8,579 nucleotides of DNA from VRUB01 sp046758085 (GCA_046758085.1 JBHHZP010000151.1:1-8579), one strand, 5' to 3'; counted from the stretch's first letter, positions 1-6,492 are shown. A program made the numbers and translations. The notes: generated by a model not told the origin, from the letters alone.

Positions 1-192
1 CAATCGGGCGACTTGGTGGAGATTCTCGATACCCGCGTCCTGTTTGATCCTAGCCGGCCCGACGTGGCGGGGCGGTATCACGCCGGCGAGGAGCTGCAAG
101 AGCCCGAGTCATTCCAAAAATCCGCGCTGATCTTTCCATCTGGCGAAGAGCTGCCCCGATGCTGGGTGGATGTGGATTACAAGCGCCGGTAA
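1..192 (+). CDS. C-terminal part of an unrecognised protein (truncated by window edge)
   Basis: Frame 1 is open from the first base to a TAA at 190-192, giving the last 63 residues of a protein whose start lies outside the window. The visible part begins QSGDLVEILDTRVLFDP and ends CWVDVDYKRR. It is soluble, mixed-charge and rich in Glu, Asp and Arg, with no membrane segment, no cysteine cluster and no catalytic motif I recognise. Codon use looks ordinary for the window and the reading is uninterrupted, so I take it as a real gene end. I do not recognise the family and assign no function. A weak hairpin/T-tract about 95 bp downstream could end its transcript. Confidence 0.6.
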   Translation, partial: QSGDLVEILDTRVLFDPSRPDVAGRYHAGEELQEPESFQKSALIFPSGEELPRCWVDVDYKRR

Positions 193-287
193 GCCGGCGC
201 AGGTTCAAGTTCCAAGATACAAGCACAACCGCACCGCTAGTTGGGGTGCCATGGCATTGGAGCGCAGCAAGCCCGGTAATAATCGAT

Positions 288-312
288 CGCCGGTTAGGCC
301 GGTGGGTTTTTT
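288..312 (+). terminator. Possible Rho-independent terminator
   Basis: A 6-bp stem (CGCCGG at 288-293 pairing with CCGGTG at 299-304, one G-T wobble) encloses the loop TTAGG. It is followed by GG and a run of six T at 307-312. It lies downstream of the partial gene ending at 192 and upstream of the small gene starting at 416, so it would separate their transcripts. The stem is short, hence moderate confidence. Confidence 0.4.
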
Positions 313-342
313 GAGCCAGATCAAGGATCGTTTGAAAATGGT

Positions 343-371
343 TTGACGGTAGCCATCGACGAGAGTAATCG
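343..371 (+). promoter_or_regulatory. Weak candidate promoter for the small gene at 416
   Basis: TTGACG at 343-348 matches the sigma-70 -35 consensus at 5 of 6 positions. A 17-base spacer leads to TAATCG at 366-371, a poor -10. It lies between the possible terminator and the strong ribosome binding site of the gene at 416, which is the expected place, but the -10 is weak. Confidence 0.2.
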
Positions 372-403
372 AAACAGTTCGGTGCAAGCGTGTCAGTGCC
401 TAG

Positions 404-410
404 AAGGAGG
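404..410 (+). promoter_or_regulatory. Strong ribosome binding site deciding the start at 416
   Basis: AAGGAGG, a near-complete Shine-Dalgarno, ends five bases before the ATG at 416-418. It is the best ribosome binding site in the window and shows that a real gene was, or is, translated from here, although its frame is now broken. Confidence 0.75.
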
Positions 411-415
411 TTGCT

Positions 416-615
416 ATGGGTATCCAGACCACCGATCCGATTACGCTGAATACGATCGAGGAGCCGGAAAGCCATCCCTTCATCATCGAGGGTGAAAGGG
501 GAGAATGCACTAAAGATCTATTTCGAGTCGGAGGAAAATAAAAAGGCCTATTTTAGACATCGAGATTGAACACCCGGGCCAAGACTTCGAAACGAATCTA
601 AACAACCCCGTATAA
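416..615 (+). pseudogene. Small acidic conserved-looking protein, interrupted by two frameshifts
   Basis: The frame opened by ATG 416 encodes MGIQTTDPITLNTIEEPESH and reaches a stop at 541 after 41 codons. Protein-like sequence continues in the other two frames. Dropping one base near 495-501 (run AAAGGGG) gives ENALKIYFESEENKKAY. Dropping one more near 552-555 (run TTTT, then A) gives DIEIEHPGQDFETNLNNPV and a TAA at 613-615. The restored product is about 65 residues, strongly acidic, with no signal peptide, cysteine motif or membrane segment. Both breaks are single extra bases at homopolymer runs. This can mean a young pseudogene or an indel error in the assembled sequence; the good residue composition in all three segments and the excellent ribosome binding site favour a recent break. 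I do not recognise the family. Confidence 0.6.
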
Positions 616-686
616 GGCCCGCAGAAGCTCTATGCGCCAGGCATCGCCTTTCGCCCACGGGGGGGAGCAATTCTGCGGTCGCGCGC

Positions 687-1151
687 TCAGGCGCGAGTAC
701 GCGCCATGCGCGCCCGATGCTTGGCCGCGATGAAGTCCTTATGTGAGACGTGCAACAGGCCGGCGATCTTGCGTACCAGATGGTCTTCGTACTTGTCCAT
801 TCGGCCATCCGCATAGGCTACCTGCCACATAAGCTCGATGACCTTGACCTTCTCCTCTCTGCTGAACCCCGTGTTGATCAGGGCGGTGAACTGAAAGTAA
901 TCCGTTGCCTGGTGGGCTTCATCCTCTGCCAGCTTCATGAGTTCCTTAGTTTCCCTGGGAGAGAGGCCGAACGTGGTTTGAATCGCATGCGCGACGCTTT
1001 CGATTTCTTCGGACTTGACGTCAAAGTCGGCACGCGTCATCTCTATGAGCATGGCAGCGGTAGCCACCTGTAACCGATGCTCATCCGTGACGCGCTTGTC
1101 CGCTTCGGCAGCAATGCGTTGATCGAAGAACTGTTTGATCGCTTTGATCAT
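687..1151 (-). CDS. TerB-fold (tellurite-resistance TerB family) protein
   Basis: The gene encodes 154 residues, an all-helical soluble protein of the usual length for a stand-alone TerB domain. Two related acidic helix-loop segments are visible. One is near residues 33-50 (LIEMTRADFDVKSEEIESV). The other is near 107-131 (AYADGRMDKYEDHLVRKI followed by AGLLHVS), the typical C-terminal half of TerB/DjlA-like domains. Conserved Asp and Glu in these segments (D42, D44, E48, E49; D115, D119, E122) correspond to the acidic, metal-associated face of the family. Family members occur in tellurite-resistance and stress systems, but many are single genes with no proven role, and no other ter gene is here. 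The start ATG has no clear Shine-Dalgarno. The extreme C-terminus (KHRARMARTRA) is basic. The function in this organism is unknown. Confidence 0.8.
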   Translation of the reverse strand: MIKAIKQFFDQRIAAEADKRVTDEHRLQVATAAMLIEMTRADFDVKSEEIESVAHAIQTTFGLSPRETKELMKLAEDEAHQATDYFQFTALINTGFSREEKVKVIELMWQVAYADGRMDKYEDHLVRKIAGLLHVSHKDFIAAKHRARMARTRA

Positions 1152-1292
1152 AGATTCAATCTCGAATAAGCAGTTCGCGCTCAGCGGGGCCGGGCGGCCG
1201 CTGGAAAAACGGACCGGGAATTTCGTATTGTCTCGGCCGCCCTCACGTAGTAGTAAGGGTCGATGCCCTGCTAGCCCGGAAACTACGCGAAC

Positions 1293-1455
1293 TCACCGCA
1301 GAACGCACAAAGATCGCAGAGAAAACAAAATGACTAAATACTCGCAGGTAACAACCGAACAGAGGCGCAAACTGCGACAGCGTATCCGCTCCAACAATAG
1401 AAACAAAACTGCTTGAAATCAATTCCCTGAGCGTTGTGCGTGTACTCCGCGGTGA
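1293..1455. repeat. Degenerate inverted repeat pair flanking a 28-codon ORF
   Basis: The left arm at 1293-1310 reads TCACCGCAGAACGCACAA. The reverse complement of the right arm (1433-1455) reads TCACCGCGGA, then four extra bases, then CGCACAA. Weaker similarity continues on the inner side. Purine-rich CACCGCAGA/ACGCAGAG-type repeats are widely dispersed in proteobacterial genomes, so this could be two decayed copies in opposite orientation or the ends of a decayed small element. About 120 bp lie between the arms, including the small ORF at 1330. Confidence 0.4.
1330..1416 (+). CDS. 28-residue basic mini-ORF, doubtful
   Basis: ATG 1330 to TGA 1416 encodes a short, very basic peptide starting MTKYSQVTTEQRRKLRQRIR. 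The pattern YSQ-T-EQRRKL faintly recalls the first residues of IS30-type transposases, which begin with a helix-turn-helix, but 28 residues are too few to decide. The preceding bases (GAGAAAAC) form only a weak Shine-Dalgarno. It sits inside the degenerate inverted repeat at 1293-1455, so it may be the last trace of a mobile element rather than a working gene. Confidence 0.2.
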   Translation: MTKYSQVTTEQRRKLRQRIRSNNRNKTA

Positions 1456-1619
1456 AATATTCGGCCTTGGGGCTGGGAAACGCAAGCAGACAATAATATC
1501 GCGCATGGGAATAAGCTGATCCAGCGCCGCTGTATGGCGGCCGAGCGACAGGGCTGCCAGGACCATTGCGCGAAGGGGCTAACCACCGGTACACGCGATC
1601 GCGCACGCTGACTGGGTCT

Positions 1620-1635
1620 GTGCCCGGGCGGGCAC
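1620..1635. repeat. Perfect short hairpin GTGCCC-GGGC-GGGCAC
   Basis: A perfect 6-bp inverted repeat with a 4-base centre lies about 155 bp upstream of the fabA start. There is no T-run after it on either strand, so it is not a standard intrinsic terminator. Its role is unknown. Confidence 0.35.
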
Positions 1636-1648
1636 CACAATACGGTGG

Positions 1649-1671
1649 CGTTAGAGTGTGATAACCTAACG
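1649..1671. promoter_or_regulatory. Candidate operator upstream of fabAB
   Basis: CGTTAG at 1649-1654 and CTAACG at 1666-1671 form a perfect 6-bp inverted repeat with an 11-base spacer. Inside the spacer, TGTGATAAC resembles an extended -10 element (TG, one base, then GATAAC). A repressor bound here would cover such a promoter. The half-sites do not match the FadR or FabR consensus I know, so the regulator, if any, is unidentified. The site lies 119 bp before the fabA start. Confidence 0.3.
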
Positions 1672-1790
1672 TGGCTTGAAGTTGGCGTTTCTTGTGCAAC
1701 CGTTGCGGGGGCCGGCGGTTGCGCGGTCAAAGTGGGGGTTACGGGTTTGAGCTGCGGCGCCACCCTCGCGAAAGCGTGCGCCAAGGCCTC

Positions 1791-2321
1791 ATGAAGGACG
1801 TACGGTTGTTGAAAAAAACCAGTTACACCAGGGAGGAACTGCTGCAGTGTGGCCGCGGCGAGTTGTTCGGCTCGGGCAACGCGCAATTACCGCTGCCACC
1901 AATGCTGATGTTCGATCGCATTGTCGACATCACCGCCGATGGCGGCGCTTTTGGTAAAGGCAAAATCGTTGCGGAACTGGATGTTACGCCGGAGAAGTGG
2001 TTTTTTGGCTGTCACTTCCACGGGGACCCGGTGATGCCCGGTTGTCTGGGTGTGGATGCGCTGTGGCAGCTGGTGGGGTTTTTTCTAGGCTGGCTGGACG
2101 CGCCCGGCAGAGGGCGCGCTTTGGGTGTCGGTGAGGTCACGTTCAAGGGGCAGGTTACTCCGGACATGAAGCTCGTGCGATATATAGTGGATATGAAACG
2201 GATCGTGCACCGCAAGGTCGTCATGGGGGTGGCGGATGCCCAGATGGAAGTGGACGGACGCCTGATTTACACGGCCAAGAGCCTGCGGGTAGGACTGTTC
2301 ACCTCTTTGGAGGGGTTCTAA
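1791..2321 (+). CDS. fabA: 3-hydroxydecanoyl-ACP dehydratase/isomerase FabA
   Basis: This is the bifunctional cytoplasmic enzyme that dehydrates 3-hydroxydecanoyl-ACP and isomerises trans-2-decenoyl-ACP to cis-3-decenoyl-ACP, the branch point of anaerobic unsaturated fatty acid synthesis. The product has 176 residues, against 172 in E. coli. The signature WFFGCHFHGDPVMPGCLGVD carries catalytic His75 and Asp89 (E. coli His70 and Asp84), followed by ALWQLVGFFLGW. Further family blocks are YTREELLQCGRGELFG near residue 12, GRALGVGEV, and the C-terminal DGRLIYTAKSLRVGLF. I chose ATG 1791 because it gives the family's normal N-terminus. An in-frame ATG at 1692 would add 33 residues without family similarity. 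The Shine-Dalgarno is weak (AAGG at 1783-1786). It is followed after 12 bp by fabB, so the two are surely co-transcribed. Confidence 0.97.
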   Translation: MKDVRLLKKTSYTREELLQCGRGELFGSGNAQLPLPPMLMFDRIVDITADGGAFGKGKIVAELDVTPEKWFFGCHFHGDPVMPGCLGVDALWQLVGFFLGWLDAPGRGRALGVGEVTFKGQVTPDMKLVRYIVDMKRIVHRKVVMGVADAQMEVDGRLIYTAKSLRVGLFTSLEGF

Positions 2322-2333
2322 GGAACGCGAATC

Positions 2334-3551
2334 ATGCGGCGAGTTGTCATTACCGGCCTCGGCATCGTTTCGAGCATCGGCAACAGCAAGGAGGAAGTCC
2401 TGGCGTCGCTGCGCGAGGGCCGCGTCGGCATCGAATTTTGCCAGGAGTATGTAGACCTGGGATTTCGCACCAATGTTTACGGGCCCATACGCTTAAATGT
2501 TGACGAGTTGATTGATCGCAAGCTCAGGCGCTTCATGGGAGATAGCGCGGCGTTCAATTATCTGGCGATGCAGCAGGCGATTGCAGACGCCGGGCTCGAA
2601 GACCAGGAGCTGTCAAACCCGCGTATCGGCCTGATCATGGGCTCAGGCGGCGCTTCCACCGAGAACTTACTTCGTTCCACCGACATCCTGCGCGCGAAGG
2701 GCGTGCGCAAGGTGGGCCCGTACATGGTTACGCGCACGATGTCGAGCACCAACTCAGCGTGTCTGGCGACCGCGTTTCATATCAAGGGAGTGAGTTACTC
2801 GATCAGCTCCGCGTGCGCAACCAGCGCACACTGTATCGGCCACAGTGCGGAGCTCATACAGATGGACAAGCAGGACCTGCTGTTTGCCGGCGGCGGTGAA
2901 GAGCTGCACTGGACGATGACATTGGTGTTCGACGCCATGGGCGCGCTGTCCTCCAAGTTCAATGATCGCCCGCAGATGGCGTCACGACCTTACGATGTAG
3001 ACCGGGATGGTTTCGTTATATCTGGCGGAGGCGGCGTGTTGGTGTTGGAAGAGCTGGAACATGCGAAGGCGCGGGGCGCCAAAATTTATGCGGAGCTGAC
3101 TGGATATGGGGCGACCTCCGATGGCAGCGACATGGTGCAGCCCTCCGGGGAGGGGGCTATGCGTTGCATGAGGCAGGCGTGGTCGCATGTGAGCCGACCG
3201 ATCGACTACATCAATGCACACGGCACGAGCACACCGGCGGGCGATATTCGTGAGCTCGAGGCGATCAAGGCCGTCTTCGGTGATCATATCCCACCGATCA
3301 GCGCCACCAAGTCGCTCACTGGCCACGCTCTTGGCGCCGCCGGCGTGCACGAGGCGATCTACTCGTTGATCATGATGGAGTCGGGTTTCATATGTGCGTC
3401 TGCCAACATCGCCCACCTCGATCAAGGCGCGGCGGGGGTGCCCGTCGTCCGAGAACGCATGGATGACGTGAGGCTGAATACGGTTATGTCGAACAGCTTC
3501 GGTTTCGGCGGAACCAACGCCTGCCTGGTGTTTCAGCGGCTAGATGACTGA
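2334..3551 (+). CDS. fabB: 3-oxoacyl-ACP synthase I FabB
   Basis: This beta-ketoacyl-ACP synthase I elongates the cis-3-decenoyl-ACP made by FabA by condensation with malonyl-ACP, keeping the double bond. The product has 405 residues (E. coli 406) and is complete from MRRVVITGLGIVSSIG to NSFGFGGTNACLVF. The catalytic triad is intact: Cys161 in SISSACATSAHCIG, His296 in NAHGTSTPAGD and His331 in SLTGHALGAAG, with Lys326 before it. These lie two residues below the E. coli positions 163, 298, 333 and 328. AAGGA at 2320-2324 is a good Shine-Dalgarno nine bases before the ATG and overlaps the fabA stop codon, indicating coupled expression. It is assigned to FabB rather than FabF because of overall similarity to KAS I and its pairing with fabA. 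Confidence 0.97.
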   Translation: MRRVVITGLGIVSSIGNSKEEVLASLREGRVGIEFCQEYVDLGFRTNVYGPIRLNVDELIDRKLRRFMGDSAAFNYLAMQQAIADAGLEDQELSNPRIGLIMGSGGASTENLLRSTDILRAKGVRKVGPYMVTRTMSSTNSACLATAFHIKGVSYSISSACATSAHCIGHSAELIQMDKQDLLFAGGGEELHWTMTLVFDAMGALSSKFNDRPQMASRPYDVDRDGFVISGGGGVLVLEELEHAKARGAKIYAELTGYGATSDGSDMVQPSGEGAMRCMRQAWSHVSRPIDYINAHGTSTPAGDIRELEAIKAVFGDHIPPISATKSLTGHALGAAGVHEAIYSLIMMESGFICASANIAHLDQGAAGVPVVRERMDDVRLNTVMSNSFGFGGTNACLVFQRLDD

Positions 3552-3728
3552 GCCAACCGCGCCGCATGCAACCCCCCGGCAGTTGCGCTTGGCCCTCCAA
3601 GAGCTGCGTGTGTCATCTGTATTTCCTTATTTTTTTTCAATGAGTTGTGTACTTGAGAGATGTCGCCAGCGACGAGCGTTCCGCCGGGGCTGGGTCATGA
3701 TATCGGTATCTCCCAAAGTCATTGCCCC

Positions 3729-4988
3729 ATGGCGGTCTTTGCAAACGCTTATTTCCAACGCGGTCTAGCCCCACCGTCCGTGGGGTTACCTATCCGGGGA
3801 GGATTGCGCGCGCTTTGCGCGGTCCTCGCTTTGTGGGCGTTTGCTGCGGCCGCCCAGGACGATTACTGGAAGCTGCCTGTGCCCGAACAAGGGAAAGCAC
3901 CCGAGAACCACCATCCGCTCACCCGCAACCTTGAGGCCGATAACTGCGGCCTGTGCCATCAAGACCAGCTTCGGCAGTGGCGGGGCTCCCTCCATGCCCG
4001 TGCCATGTCCAAGGGTGTGGCCGGGCAGTTGAACTTCACCAGCCGGAGCAACGTAGAGGCATGTCTGGCATGTCATAGCCCGCGCAGCGAACAGTGGGCG
4101 CTATGGGATAAGGAGGGGGCATCGGCGCTGACCAGGCTGCACGGCATTGATTGCGCGGGTTGTCACGTACGCGGTTACCAACGCTTCGGTCCGCGCGATG
4201 TTAAAGAAACGCCCCATGGCGCCGTAAAAGCGCTGCCGCTGTTCAAGCGCTCCGAGTTCTGCATAAAGTGCCACCAGTTCCCGAAAGGTGAGGGCACGGT
4301 ACTGAACGGCAAGCCGCTGGAGAATACCTATAATGAATGGCTGGCGTCGCCCTACGGCAAATCGGGCCAGACCTGTCAAAGTTGCCACATGTCCGATGGC
4401 AAGCACGAGTTCAAGGGTATTCACGATCCGGAAATGACGCGCCGCGGCCTAGCGGTGCGCGTCATGCGCACCGCGCAGGGTATGCACGTGCGTGCCACGA
4501 ACGCGGGCGCCGGACACGCGCTTCCCACCTATGGCACGCCGCGTATTACGATCAGGTCAGAAACAGTGATCGATGGCGAGCCACGGCGCTCTGACTTCAT
4601 CATTCAGCGGCGTGTCGACTGGAATCCGAAAACCGGCTGGCGAGAGCTTTCCGATACGCGCCTGCTACCCGGCCAGTCGTTAAATCTGAATCTGCCGTTA
4701 GCGAAAGATAAGGGCGCCAGTGTGCGGGTCTTCGTTCAGCCTGACCAGGATTATCACGAGCGGGTCTACCCGATGTTGTTGTCTGCGCCCATCAATCTTT
4801 CCAAGCAAGATCGTGCGATGCTCGAAGCCGCGCGCGATGCCGGGATTGGCAACGAGTACACGCTGTACAGCTTCGAATGCGGGCCGTGGCCGGGGAGCGA
4901 TAAGGCCTGCATAGCATACGAGACGGCTGCGGATGACGGCAAGCCAGTGCCGAAGAAACAAGCCACGGTGGCGGAGTCGGAAAAGTAG
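3729..4988 (+). CDS. Exported pentaheme cytochrome c (cytochrome c554-like family)
   Basis: A periplasmic electron carrier or multiheme redox enzyme. Five CXXCH heme c sites are present (residues counted from ATG 3729): CGLCH near 73, CLACH near 112, CAGCH near 142, CIKCH near 178 and CQSCH near 216, all in the first 220 residues. A Sec-type signal is clear: IRGGLR, then the hydrophobic stretch ALCAVLALWAFAAAA and probable cleavage before QDD. About 195 heme-free residues follow, likely beta-rich. The spacing and the sequence around the hemes (NCGLCHQDQLRQWRGSLHA) resemble the cytochrome c554/c-prime type. The true start is uncertain. ATG 3660 and ATG 3729 give overlong n-regions, GTG 3780 gives the neatest signal peptide, and none has a well-spaced Shine-Dalgarno (GGGGAGGA at 3796-3803 comes too late). 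No redox partner genes are nearby, so the electron donor and acceptor are unknown. Confidence 0.85.
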   Translation: MAVFANAYFQRGLAPPSVGLPIRGGLRALCAVLALWAFAAAAQDDYWKLPVPEQGKAPENHHPLTRNLEADNCGLCHQDQLRQWRGSLHARAMSKGVAGQLNFTSRSNVEACLACHSPRSEQWALWDKEGASALTRLHGIDCAGCHVRGYQRFGPRDVKETPHGAVKALPLFKRSEFCIKCHQFPKGEGTVLNGKPLENTYNEWLASPYGKSGQTCQSCHMSDGKHEFKGIHDPEMTRRGLAVRVMRTAQGMHVRATNAGAGHALPTYGTPRITIRSETVIDGEPRRSDFIIQRRVDWNPKTGWRELSDTRLLPGQSLNLNLPLAKDKGASVRVFVQPDQDYHERVYPMLLSAPINLSKQDRAMLEAARDAGIGNEYTLYSFECGPWPGSDKACIAYETAADDGKPVPKKQATVAESEK

Positions 4989-5055
4989 CTGGTAGCGTGT
5001 GGTTAATAGCGCGGGCAACCCCGGTACATCGTAGGTCTGCCAGTTCCAACCAACC

Positions 5056-6171
5056 TTAAGTAGCGAACAACCCGTTCGTGATCTGCTGGACCACCCGCCC
5101 CCCGTGCTCGAGCAACGCCAGGCGCCAGCGCACATCCTGTGGACAGAAGGTTTCGAGGAAATCCGCCCGAATCTTTTTGCCCAGCGTAGCGTCGGCGCAC
5201 CCGTAATGGAAAAGTTGATTCTCCTTGCACAGCACCGACAGCACGCGCAGCAGCGGATAGGTGCCGAACTCCAACGTCGCGGTGATGGTGCGGGCATTAG
5301 CGAAGACCCTTCGGGTAAGCGAGCCGATGAGCCCGCTCGCCGAGTAGATACCGGAGCGGCCGGAGTCGGCCGTGGCGATGACACGATCGCCACACCACTC
5401 TTGCAAAGACTGCAGCGCAGGCGATCCTGTGCCTGAATGCACGAACAACTTATAGTCCCCGTACTTTCCAAGGCCTGTATGCAAATCGATGTGTACCACC
5501 TGCATCGTGGGATCACACGCTTGCACCTGGAGGATGTGTTCGAAAATACGAATCGATTCCTCGGTTTTGGCCCCGCCATAGAAGAGCCCCTGCGCGAACC
5601 GGTACTGGCCGCCTGCGATCGCCTGGCGCGCGACGCGCGCCCCGGTTTGCAAGCCGCACCAGAGTAGCCCGGGCATGAAGCGGGTGCGACGTCCTGGCGC
5701 CGATCGCGGATTGAGCGCGGCGTCGAACGTCTCATAGGCCGGGTTTGCCGGACCCGGAAAGTCCACAAGGGCGTTGCGATTTAAGTCGACGTTGTTTTCG
5801 TTGGTACGCCGTATGTGAGCAAAACCATAAGGATTGAGGGCATGCACCAGCAGTATTCCGCCTAGGGCCGCGGTACATGGCGTGTCGATCAGGTCAATGA
5901 TGATGTGCTGCTGCAACGCGCTGCCGGCAAAGCCCTCGGCGCCGTGAATGCCGGAAGTGAGAATAAGTAATCGCTGCGGCGAGGCTGCCCCGAAGTAGGC
6001 GCTGTCTATACTGAGCGCTTCGCCCCCGGGCCCGCGCGCGCCGATGCGATAGGCCGCACACTGCCCGCCACATTCGGCCGCGAGGCGATTGAAGCGCCCG
6101 CGTGCACTGAAGTAATCAGCAGGAAAGTACTCTAGGAGCTGCTGTTTCGAGTTGGTCGGCAATGGTCGCAT
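5056..6171 (-). CDS. DUF2817 family zinc metallopeptidase (M14 carboxypeptidase-like)
   Basis: The gene encodes 371 residues with the hallmarks of DUF2817, a branch of the M14 zinc carboxypeptidase fold. HGAE (His76, Glu79) in TSGIHGAEGFAGSALQ supplies the first two zinc ligands. NEDNVDLNRN-type residues (ENNVDLNRN, 125-133) match the Asn-Arg substrate-carboxylate site of M14 enzymes. His231 in HIDLHTGLGKYG is the third ligand, and Glu301 in ATLEFGTY is the likely catalytic glutamate. No signal peptide is visible, so it is probably cytoplasmic. The substrate is unknown; related M14 proteins remove C-terminal residues or deacylate small amide substrates. It converges on the cytochrome gene with 67 bp between the stops. 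A 9-bp hairpin (6182-6202) sits 10 bases before its ATG. Confidence 0.85.
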   Translation of the reverse strand: MRPLPTNSKQQLLEYFPADYFSARGRFNRLAAECGGQCAAYRIGARGPGGEALSIDSAYFGAASPQRLLILTSGIHGAEGFAGSALQQHIIIDLIDTPCTAALGGILLVHALNPYGFAHIRRTNENNVDLNRNALVDFPGPANPAYETFDAALNPRSAPGRRTRFMPGLLWCGLQTGARVARQAIAGGQYRFAQGLFYGGAKTEESIRIFEHILQVQACDPTMQVVHIDLHTGLGKYGDYKLFVHSGTGSPALQSLQEWCGDRVIATADSGRSGIYSASGLIGSLTRRVFANARTITATLEFGTYPLLRVLSVLCKENQLFHYGCADATLGKKIRADFLETFCPQDVRWRLALLEHGGRVVQQITNGLFAT

Positions 6172-6181
6172 GACTTAGGTA

Positions 6182-6202
6182 GGCACAGCCGGGGGCTGTG
6201 TC
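6182..6202 (-). repeat. Stable hairpin in the leader of the DUF2817 gene
   Basis: CACAGCC (6184-6190) and GGCTGTG (6194-6200) form a perfect 7-bp stem around GGG. One G-T wobble and one more G-C pair extend it to 9 bp. It ends ten bases upstream of the peptidase start codon, in the place where a ribosome binding site would be expected, and no clear Shine-Dalgarno is otherwise visible. It may affect translation or be an operator; there is no T-run to make it a terminator. Confidence 0.4.
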
Positions 6203-6263
6203 GGCCCAGTGTGCCCGTCGTCCTGCGCACTCGCAAGGGTGTCGGCTAACCGGCGGTATATAT

Positions 6264-6307
6264 GAGCCGGGTTTCGCCCCCGCGGTCGTTTGTGTCACCT
6301 CCGGCTC
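6264..6307. repeat. 7-bp inverted repeat GAGCCGG / CCGGCTC
   Basis: GAGCCGG at 6264-6270 pairs with CCGGCTC at 6301-6307 across a 30-base loop. It overlaps the degenerate left end of the putative element at 6249-6541, so it is probably part of that element's secondary structure. Confidence 0.35.
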
Positions 6308-6345
6308 ACCCACCCCCGTACGACGGGTTCCCTCTTTTAACCCCA

Positions 6346-6409
6346 AAGACATTTGCCTGGAACAAACGGCCGCACTGAAATGCGTTCGTTTGTTCCAGGC
6401 AAGTGTCTT
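6346..6409. repeat. Long hairpin: 23-bp inverted repeat around an 18-base centre
   Basis: The arms at 6346-6368 and 6387-6409 are complementary at 22 of 23 positions, and the remaining pair is a G-T wobble. The core TTGCCTGGAACAAACG is mirrored as CGTTTGTTCCAGGCAA. Inside the 18-base centre, CGCA and TGCG form a further 4-bp stem around CTGAAA. This is the strongest secondary structure in the window. Neither side has a terminator-type T-run. Confidence 0.85.
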
Positions 6410-6444
6410 GTCGCGATAAGACAAATCTGACTGGATCAGATTTG
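6405..6444. repeat. Two further back-to-back palindromes
   Basis: GTCTTGTCGCGATAAGAC (6405-6422) is an 18-base palindrome with one mismatched pair (G-T). It is followed directly by CAAATCTGA-CTGGA-TCAGATTTG (6422-6444), a perfect 9-bp stem with a 5-base loop. With the 23-bp hairpin just before, they make three consecutive foldable units. The string CTTGTCGCGA recurs at 8569-8578 beside the other copy of the terminal repeat, linking the two loci. Confidence 0.7.
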
Positions 6445-6492
6445 GACCGCCGCAGGCGACCCGCAGGGCGGGGGCCAGGGAGGGTCCGAGTC

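Larger units (their letters stand above)
1152..1790. other. Mostly non-coding gap between the TerB-like gene and fabA
   Basis: These 640 bases hold no convincing long gene. What can be seen is a degenerate inverted repeat with a 28-codon ORF inside it (1293-1455), a GTGCCC...GGGCAC hairpin at 1620-1635, and a 6-bp inverted repeat at 1649-1671 that could be a control site for fabA. The longer open frames on the minus strand here overlap one another and fabA, show no family similarity and have no ribosome binding sites. The region presumably contains the fabAB promoter and the TerB-like gene's promoter, but neither stands out as a canonical -35/-10 pair. Confidence 0.5.

Noticed and set aside
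50..475. 141-codon minus-strand ORF
   Set aside because: It is antisense to the partial gene end and to the strongly supported small gene start at 416, and has no recognisable motif.
1692..1790. 33-residue N-terminal extension of FabA from ATG 1692
   Set aside because: The extension (MCNRCGGRRLRGQSGG...) has no family similarity, while ATG 1791 gives the normal FabA N-terminus and length.
1243..1886. Three overlapping minus-strand ORFs (1243-1566, 1334-1699, 1419-1886)
   Set aside because: They overlap each other and fabA, lack Shine-Dalgarno sites and family motifs, and have low-complexity shadow-like composition.
3558..3640. Possible terminator after fabB (GCAAC/GTTGC stem, then the T-rich run at 3628-3639)
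   Set aside because: The 5-bp stem lies about 40 bases away from the T-run, so it is not a proper intrinsic terminator.
3544..3768. 74-codon ORF overlapping the fabB stop
   Set aside because: It overlaps fabB and the cytochrome frame, resembles no family, has Arg- and Ser-rich shadow-like composition and has no ribosome binding site. The ATG/TGA overlap looks accidental.
4698..5768. 356-codon minus-strand ORF across the cytochrome and peptidase genes
   Set aside because: It runs antisense to the cytochrome end and in another frame of the DUF2817 gene. Its Arg/Ser/Cys-rich composition is typical of a GC-rich shadow frame.
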